A program made the position numbers and the translations under genes. A DNA stretch of 64,000 bases from Myxococcus virescens. Its GTDB lineage: Bacteria > Myxococcota > Myxococcia > Myxococcales > Myxococcaceae. Below are positions 58,587-64,000 of this stretch, in pieces; the first letter of the stretch is position 1; every line of letters begins with the position of its first letter. The stretch lies in the NCBI RefSeq assembly GCF_900101905.1, contig NZ_FNAJ01000016.1, positions 62,001 through 126,000 of the forward strand, written 5' to 3'. Below the pieces are notes generated by a model, which saw only the letters and a list, made by a program, of their open reading frames with translations, did no database searches and was not told the DNA's origin.

Positions 58587-59576
58587 ATGTCACGCCCCCT
58601 TCCCTCTGCGTCGAGGGACCGCAAGCGCCTCCGCGCCGCGGCCCTGCTGGCCGCCCTCTTGTCGCTGTCCGCCTGTGAGGGGCGTGAAACACCACCGGGG
58701 CCGAATGAACCGTGTGTCGGGGCTGCTTGTGGACCACAGCAACCGCCCGACACCGCGCTCGAAGGCAGCGTGCGCATCGCGGCCTTCAACGTGCAGCGGC
58801 TCTTTGACACGGTGTGCGACTCCGATGCGTGCGGCGGCAGCAACTATGAGGCGCTGCCCACCCCCTCCGAGTTCGGTCTCCAGGCGGACCGGCTCGCGTC
58901 CGCCATCTCGCGACTGAACGCCGACGTGGTGCTGTTGGCGGAGGTGGAAACCCAGGCCTCGCTCGACGCGCTCACGTCACGGCTCCCCCGCTTCGGCTAT
59001 TCGGAGCTGGGCGAGACGGGCGCCGCGGCGTCCGTGGACGTGGCCGTCCTCTCCGTCCACCCCATCACCGACGTCCGCGGGCATCGGGAACGCACGCTGT
59101 GGCGCCCGGATGGCTCCGCCACCCGGTTCTCCCGCGAGCTGCTGGAGGTCCACCTGGACGTGGACGGGAAGAAGGTCATCGTCTTCTCCGCGCACTTCCG
59201 CTCCAAGTCCAACGACGACGCCGGGCGCCGCTTCGCCGAGGCCGTGGCGGCGCGGGACATCGTCGCGGGCGCGGCCCAGGCGGCTCCGGACGCGCTGGTC
59301 GTCCTTGGGGGAGACCTCAACGACGTACCGGGCTCGGAGCCCATCACCGCGCTGGAGCGCGACGACGCGCTGCTGCGCGTCTCCAGCGACCGGCCAGCCA
59401 GCGAAACGTGGACGTACACCTACCACGGCGACCACCAGGCCATTGACCACCTGTACCTGGCGCGCGGCGGGGGCTCGTATGTGCCCGGCTCGTTCCGTAC
59501 GGCGAGGGACCCACGGGGCGGCTATGGCGGGTCGGACCACGCCGCCGTGTACGCGGACTTCCTGCCCGCGCCCTGA
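58587..59576 (+). CDS. Endonuclease/exonuclease/phosphatase-fold lipoprotein
   Basis: A 329-residue exported protein. The signal peptide ends in lipobox LSAC (Cys30). A Pro-rich spacer leads to a DNase I-like fold with its ordered metal-site motifs: FNVQ (Asn68), LLAEVE (Glu119), SAHFRSK (His203), GGDLND (Asp243, Asn245), IDHLYL (Asp287/His288) and SDHAA (Asp317/His318). All are intact, so it should be an active Mg-dependent phosphodiesterase or phosphatase. Secreted members act on extracellular DNA or phospholipids. Substrate is unknown. It appears monocistronic and ends seven bases before the convergent YceI gene. Confidence 0.85.
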   Translation: MSRPLPSASRDRKRLRAAALLAALLSLSACEGRETPPGPNEPCVGAACGPQQPPDTALEGSVRIAAFNVQRLFDTVCDSDACGGSNYEALPTPSEFGLQADRLASAISRLNADVVLLAEVETQASLDALTSRLPRFGYSELGETGAAASVDVAVLSVHPITDVRGHRERTLWRPDGSATRFSRELLEVHLDVDGKKVIVFSAHFRSKSNDDAGRRFAEAVAARDIVAGAAQAAPDALVVLGGDLNDVPGSEPITALERDDALLRVSSDRPASETWTYTYHGDHQAIDHLYLARGGGSYVPGSFRTARDPRGGYGGSDHAAVYADFLPAP

Positions 59577-59583
59577 GGCCAGC

Positions 59584-60120
59584 TCAGGCCGTGGCGGGAA
59601 TGGCCTGGATGTCGAGCTCGAGATCGATCTTCTCGCTGACGAGCCAGCCGCCATTGTCGAGCGTCTTGTTCCAGCGGATGCCGTAATCGGTGCGGTTGAC
59701 GGTGGTGCGCGCCGAGTAGATGAGCCGCGAGTTGCCCCACGGGTCCTTCGACGTGCCGATGTGCCGGGCGTCGAAGGCCACCGGCTGCGTGACATTGCGG
59801 ATGGTGAGGTCGCCCAGGAGCCGGAAGCTGGCACCGCCCGCGGGTTCAATCCTGGTACTGCGAAAGGTGAGCTTGGGCGCCGCTTCGGCGTCGAGGAAGT
59901 CCGGTGAACGCAGGTGCGCGTCCCGGTCTGACGAGCCCGTGTAGATGCTCGCCGTTTCCACGGACATCTCGACTTCACCCTGAGTGGGCTGCTCGGGATT
60001 CACGCGGAGGATTCCGGAGAAACGCTCGAAGCGACCGTGGACGCGCGCCACCACCATGTGGCGCGCGACGAAGAGGACGGACGAGTGGGAAGCGTCGATG
60101 TTCCAGGTGCTGACAGTCAT
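59584..60120 (-). CDS. YceI-family lipid-binding protein
   Basis: A 178-residue YceI-like beta-barrel (lipocalin-type) protein. It opens with WNIDASHSSVLFVARHMVV and has the typical internal segments SPDFLDAEAAPKLTFRST and LLGDLTIRNVTQPV. YceI proteins bind polyisoprenoid or other lipids. No signal peptide is seen, so it is probably cytoplasmic, like many myxobacterial copies. I chose the ATG at 60120 because family members begin a few residues before the WNID segment; an ATG at 60204 would add 28 residues of no recognisable kind. No clear ribosome binding site is visible for either start. Confidence 0.85.
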   Translation of the reverse strand: MTVSTWNIDASHSSVLFVARHMVVARVHGRFERFSGILRVNPEQPTQGEVEMSVETASIYTGSSDRDAHLRSPDFLDAEAAPKLTFRSTRIEPAGGASFRLLGDLTIRNVTQPVAFDARHIGTSKDPWGNSRLIYSARTTVNRTDYGIRWNKTLDNGGWLVSEKIDLELDIQAIPATA

Positions 60121-60515
60121 GGGAGGGCGCTCGGCGGATGAGGGGGCGGGAAAACCGGTGCGCGCCGGGGGGCGCAAGCGGACCTTGACTAGATAATGAC
60201 CCACTCATTGAAACTCCATGCACACGGTGTGACGAAGCCGGATGCATGATGAATCGCGCGCGAAACACGACAGTCTGGAACTTGTGATGGTTCCGTCTCA
60301 TCCTTCCGCTTGAGCGCGTGTTGCGGGGTGTGGCGTGGGCGCTCCTGCATCGCCCGCGTCGCCGGTCCCCCGACATCGAGCCGCTGTCATTTTGCGTGAA
60401 GCTTGAAACGGGGGGATTCTGCTTTCACGGCCAGGCCGGGGGGAGCCGAACCATGTGACAAGCGCTCCTTGCCGCACCGTGGCCACGCCGCCTCGTCTTG
60501 GAGCCACGTCATCGC
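60121..60515. other. Divergent intergenic region, YceI / radical SAM genes
   Basis: About 395 bases that must hold both promoters. I see no convincing -35/-10 pair, operator or RNA structure. GGAG at 60500-60503 lies 12 bases before the radical SAM ATG. Confidence 0.35.
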
Positions 60516-61931
60516 ATGCGGATTGCCGTCATCGCCACGTACACGCACCCCACCCGGCTGCGCCTCAAAGAGCCCTCCATCATGCAGTCCTCCGTGCCGG
60601 AGCTCATCGCCGGCCTGTGCCCCCCGCACGCGGAGGTGGAGATCTTCAACGAGAAGGAGCGCGACATCCCGATGGACCGCCACTGGGACCTCGTCTTCTT
60701 TTCCTATCTGCACTCCTTCTACGAGCACACCAAGGTGCTCTCCACCCTCTTCCGCCAGCGAGGCATGACGACGGTCGCCGGCGGCCGCCACGCCAGCTAC
60801 TTCCCGGACGACGCCCAGCAGTACTTCGACGCCGTCATCACCGGCGAGCCCGAGGCCAACGTTCCCGCGCTCATCGAGGACTTCGAGAAGGGCCAGCTCC
60901 AGCCGCGCTACCAGCGCCCGCCGCTGGGCCCCGCCGCCATCCGGCCCTACCGTTACGACCTCATCGACTTCACCCACAACAAGCTGCGCCTGCCCGGCAT
61001 CGAGGCCTCACGCGGCTGCCCTTTCTCCTGCAACTTCTGCGTCCTCACCGGCAACGAGCGCTACCGCTATCGCCCTGTCGCCCACGTCATCGACGAAATC
61101 CAGCAGCACATGCACTGGAACCCCAACTTCATGGGGCTGATGGATGACGCCTTCGTGTTCCTCGACAACAACCTCGGTGGCTCACCGAAATACCTGCGCG
61201 AGCTGTGCGAAGCCCTCATCCCGCTCAAGAAGACGTGGGGCTGCGCCCTCACCTTCAACGTCCTCAAGGACGAGTCGCTGGTGAAGCTGATGGCCAAGGC
61301 GGGCTGCCGTTACGTCTACACCGGCCTGGAGTCCCTCAACCCCGACTCCATCAAGGCCATGAACAAGGGCCAGAACAAGCTGAGCGAAGTGGACGCGGTC
61401 ATCCGCCGCGTCTTCTCCGCCGGCATCCTGTTGTCCTTCGGCCTCATCGTGGGCTCGGACGGAGACACCAACGCGTACCTGGAGAAGCTCCCCGAGTACC
61501 TCTCCGACCTCCAGTACTTCTCCGTCACGTTCCTGGGCATCGTCTGCCCCTATCCGGAGACGCCCTTCTTCCGCGAGCTCCAGGCGGAGAACCGCCTGCT
61601 GCCAGGCACCGTGAGCCGCGACTACGACGGCTACACGCTCTGCCACCGTCCCAAGAACCTGGACCCATCCGAGGTGGTGGAGCACTTCCACCGGCTCTGC
61701 GCGCAACTCGGCAGCCTGCCCAACATCGCCCGGCACTACTGGTCCAAGCTCACGATGAGCGACATGCCCCGGTACAAGCAGACCATCCTCTTCTCCGGGC
61801 CCGAAATCGTGAGCATCCGAAACCCGGTGAAGAACACGGCACGGCGCTACGTCGCCGGGCAAGACGCCCTGGAGTACTGGGACACGCAGCAGATGGCCCA
61901 GCTGGGCCTTCAGCCGCAGCGGCTCACGTGA
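60516..61931 (+). CDS. B12-binding-type radical SAM protein
   Basis: A 471-residue protein. The first 130 residues have the Rossmann-like layout of cobalamin-binding domains (MRIAVIATYTHPTRL, TVAGGRHASYFPDDA), but no DxHxxG His ligand is visible, so cobalamin may be bound without a His or not at all. The radical SAM core starts at EASRGCPFSCNFC, with CxxxCxxC cysteines 168, 172 and 175 for the 4Fe-4S cluster, followed by YTGLESLNPDSIKAM and LIVGSDGD typical of SAM-binding strands. Such enzymes methylate or rearrange lipids, hopanoids or natural products; this one's substrate is unknown. The ATG at 60516 is preferred over a TTG 18 bases upstream. Its stop overlaps that of the convergent gene by eight bases. 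Confidence 0.85.
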   Translation: MRIAVIATYTHPTRLRLKEPSIMQSSVPELIAGLCPPHAEVEIFNEKERDIPMDRHWDLVFFSYLHSFYEHTKVLSTLFRQRGMTTVAGGRHASYFPDDAQQYFDAVITGEPEANVPALIEDFEKGQLQPRYQRPPLGPAAIRPYRYDLIDFTHNKLRLPGIEASRGCPFSCNFCVLTGNERYRYRPVAHVIDEIQQHMHWNPNFMGLMDDAFVFLDNNLGGSPKYLRELCEALIPLKKTWGCALTFNVLKDESLVKLMAKAGCRYVYTGLESLNPDSIKAMNKGQNKLSEVDAVIRRVFSAGILLSFGLIVGSDGDTNAYLEKLPEYLSDLQYFSVTFLGIVCPYPETPFFRELQAENRLLPGTVSRDYDGYTLCHRPKNLDPSEVVEHFHRLCAQLGSLPNIARHYWSKLTMSDMPRYKQTILFSGPEIVSIRNPVKNTARRYVAGQDALEYWDTQQMAQLGLQPQRLT

Positions 61932-64000
61932 GCGCCGCCGCCAGCACCGGCGCCGTATCCCGAGGACTGGACTCCAGCCGCTCCACCCGCCGCAGCTCCG
62001 CCTGCGCGTCAATGGCGGTGAAGATGCCACGCGCGCGGGCGAGCAACGCCGTGCGCCGGTGAGGCAACGCCGCCGCCGCGTCCAGGTAGGCCACGCCCGT
62101 CTCCCAGCGGTTGGGCGTGGCCTCCAGCACCTCGAGCGCGCGGTCGAACAGCGGCTCCGCGGCCTTCGCGCCCCGCTTGAGCGCCTTCGCACGCGCCATC
62201 ACCCGCAAGGCCGGGCCGCGCAGATAGGGGTAGAGCGCCCCCAACGCCCGCGCCTTGAGCGCGCAGCGGCGGTAGAGGGCCCACAGTTGCTCGCGCGGCA
62301 CGGAGACAGCGCCCTGCTCCAGCGCGAAGAGCGCGCCCTCCGCCGCGTCCACGAGCCCAATCTGGAGGAAGGGCACCAGCACGTGGTAGCGCCACAGCGC
62401 CTCGTCGGCGCGCACCGCCATCAGCGCGGCTTCCTCCACCTGGTGCTCGCGCACCGCCACGTTGACCAGGTGATTGAGGCTGGCGCACTGGTTGGCCAGG
62501 TCCTGGACGTCGATGCTGATGCGCAGACCTTCCTCCAGCTCCGCGCACAGCTCCCCCACATCTCCATCGCCCCGCAGGTAGCGGCACATGGGGACCCACG
62601 CGTGGGACCAGCCCTGGTGCATCAGCGCGTTGAGCTCCACACCCACGCGCCCCATTTCGAGGTACGCACGCTCCGCATCCTGGAAGCGCGAGGCCAGGAA
62701 CTGGCTGGTGGCCAGCATCATCAGGCCCGTCTGCACCTCCCACATGTCCCCCACCTGCCGCAGCAGCGACACCGCCTGCTCGCCGTACTCGGTGGCGCGG
62801 GCCTGCTCGTTGGTGAAGATGGACTGCGTGGCCAGCCGGCTCAACGCCACGCCCTCCGCCGCCGTATCCCGTGAGCGCCGCGCATGCTCCAGCGCGCGCT
62901 GACACCAGTGCCCCGAACGCCCCACCAGCCCCGAGCCGAACAGCAGCGAGCCGTAGTAGCTGGTCGCCAGGCTCAGGCCGTACTCACTGCGCGAGCGCTC
63001 CGCCATCGTCGTGGCCACCAGCGTGGCCCAGGTGAGCTTCCCGATGTCCGCGAAGTAGTAGATCTTGATGAGCGAGATGAGCGTGGACAGCTGCTTCAGG
63101 TACAGCGGCAGCCGCGCGCCCAGTGGCCGCACCAGCCAGGGAAACAGGCCGTAGAGCAGGTGCAGCCCCATGGCCAGCACCGAGCGCAGCACCAGCGCCG
63201 CCATGCTCCGCGGCATCGTGCGCCCCATGAGCTCCAGCGCCGTCTCCAGCTCCTGGATGGCGCGCTTCGACTCGCCCTTCTCCTGGTGGGCCCGGCCCAG
63301 GCCCAGGTGAATCTCCGCGCGGCGCGGCACCTGCTCCTCGTCCGCCAGACACTGCTCGAACATGAGGATGGCGCCCGCGTAGTTGCCCGCGTTGAGCAGG
63401 GTCTCCGCCAGCTCCTTCATCACGACGTGCGTCTTGCGGAGGACCTCCTCCGGGTCCAACGCCACGGTGCCACCCAGAATCTCCATGGCCCGGTTGTAGT
63501 GGTGGACGGCGTCGTCGTTGGCGTACTGCTCGCGCGCGCTGCGCGCCGCCATCAACGTGTACTCCAGGCCCTTCACCTCGTCGTTTCCAGCCAGCGAATG
63601 GTAGGCCAGGATGCCCGCCGACTTGACGGGGTTCTCCCCGGCGCGGGCCTCGATGAAGCGCGCCATGCGCCGGTGCAGGTCCTCGCGCGCGGACACCAGC
63701 AGCGTGGTGTACGCCACGTCGCGGATGACGATGTGCTTGAAGATGCAGGTGAAGGGCTCCTCCAGTTCCAGGAGGATGAGCCCCAGCCGCGTCAGCGTGT
63801 CGATGGCCTCGCGAATCCGCTCCGGGGACACCGAGCCGGGCGCCAGCGCGGCCACCGCCTCCAGCGTGAAGATGCGCCCCACCACGGAGGCCACGCGCAC
63901 CACCAGCTTCTCCGTCTCCGTGAGCAGGTCGATGCGCGCCAGCACCACGTCCTGGATGGAGTCCGGCAGCTCCAGCCCCTGCAGGCTGCGCTTGAGCTCC
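61924..64000 (-). CDS. C-terminal part of a large ATPase/TPR signalling protein (5' end outside window)
   Basis: An open frame of 691 codons plus stop that continues past the right edge. Its first visible residues (LPDSIQDVVLARIDLLTETEKLVVRVASVVG) match the winged-helix end of the AAA/STAND ATPase part of multidomain regulators that pair a class III adenylate cyclase or Ser/Thr kinase domain with an ATPase and TPR repeats. The remaining roughly 580 residues are alpha-helical repeats, for example LAETLLNAGNYAGAILMFEQ, consistent with a degenerate TPR solenoid. A hydrophobic patch, ALVLRSVLAMGLHLLYGLFP, might touch the membrane. The N-terminal catalytic or sensor domain is not in the window, so the signalling type cannot be stated. 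Confidence 0.75.
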   Translation of the reverse strand, partial: ELKRSLQGLELPDSIQDVVLARIDLLTETEKLVVRVASVVGRIFTLEAVAALAPGSVSPERIREAIDTLTRLGLILLELEEPFTCIFKHIVIRDVAYTTLLVSAREDLHRRMARFIEARAGENPVKSAGILAYHSLAGNDEVKGLEYTLMAARSAREQYANDDAVHHYNRAMEILGGTVALDPEEVLRKTHVVMKELAETLLNAGNYAGAILMFEQCLADEEQVPRRAEIHLGLGRAHQEKGESKRAIQELETALELMGRTMPRSMAALVLRSVLAMGLHLLYGLFPWLVRPLGARLPLYLKQLSTLISLIKIYYFADIGKLTWATLVATTMAERSRSEYGLSLATSYYGSLLFGSGLVGRSGHWCQRALEHARRSRDTAAEGVALSRLATQSIFTNEQARATEYGEQAVSLLRQVGDMWEVQTGLMMLATSQFLASRFQDAERAYLEMGRVGVELNALMHQGWSHAWVPMCRYLRGDGDVGELCAELEEGLRISIDVQDLANQCASLNHLVNVAVREHQVEEAALMAVRADEALWRYHVLVPFLQIGLVDAAEGALFALEQGAVSVPREQLWALYRRCALKARALGALYPYLRGPALRVMARAKALKRGAKAAEPLFDRALEVLEATPNRWETGVAYLDAAAALPHRRTALLARARGIFTAIDAQAELRRVERLESSPRDTAPVLAAALT

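Noticed and set aside
60430..60480. Possible sigma-54 promoter before the radical SAM gene
   Set aside because: The spacing between the GAC-like and TTGC elements does not fit the -24/-12 consensus.

Overview
The window is a high-GC, gene-dense stretch of a myxobacterial chromosome (Myxococcales, probably Myxococcaceae or Archangiaceae). This rests on the giant modular PKS/NRPS genes, the tandem-acyltransferase loading module typical of myxobacteria, and the many secreted lipoproteins and hydrolases. It was read by eye, without database searches.

Region 1 (1-41102, minus strand) is one operon of six PKS/NRPS genes joined by ATGA overlaps or 12-14 base gaps. In order of transcription: a PKS with ACP-KS-AT-AT-DH-KR-ACP; two single-module PKSs; a three-module giant; a last PKS module with a decayed enoylreductase; and the start of an NRPS that runs off the left edge. 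The seven extension modules, the predicted extender pattern (three methylmalonyl, three malonyl-like, one methylmalonyl) and the A-type ketoreductases in modules 2 and 5 fit the polyene amide myxalamid. I therefore name the genes mxaF-E-D-C-B-A by inference. Several domains do not fit a textbook reading: a ketoreductase without its catalytic Ser, a module lacking DH where a double bond is expected, and a relic ER.

Region 2 (about 41.1-50.7 kb) looks like a second, small lipopeptide locus. It holds a PhyH-type dioxygenase (+), a FAAL-ACP-C-A-PCP synthetase (-) with a luciferase-like monooxygenase inserted into a glycine-type adenylation domain, and a divergently transcribed MFS exporter (+). 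No thioesterase is present. By analogy with MtaG of myxothiazol, oxidation of the bound glycine could release a fatty acyl amide or hydroxyglycine lipid.

Region 3 (50.8-52.7 kb) holds a lectin-GH19 chitinase lipoprotein, followed by a strong hairpin and a 0.69-kb gene-free stretch with two related palindromes.

Region 4 (52.7-57.9 kb, plus strand) is a compact five-gene operon: an ECF-sigma-like protein, a small helix-turn-helix-like protein, an ImmA/IrrE-type HExxH protease, an unrecognised protein with weak NurA-like traits, and a HerA-family ATPase. It reads as a protease-controlled DNA-processing or defence module and is the best candidate here for an undescribed system.

Region 5 (57.9-64.0 kb) is ordinary chromosome: a Cys-rich lipoprotein, a small membrane protein, an endonuclease/exonuclease/phosphatase-fold lipoprotein, a YceI protein, a B12-binding-type radical SAM protein and the 3' part of an ATPase/TPR regulator that runs off the right edge.
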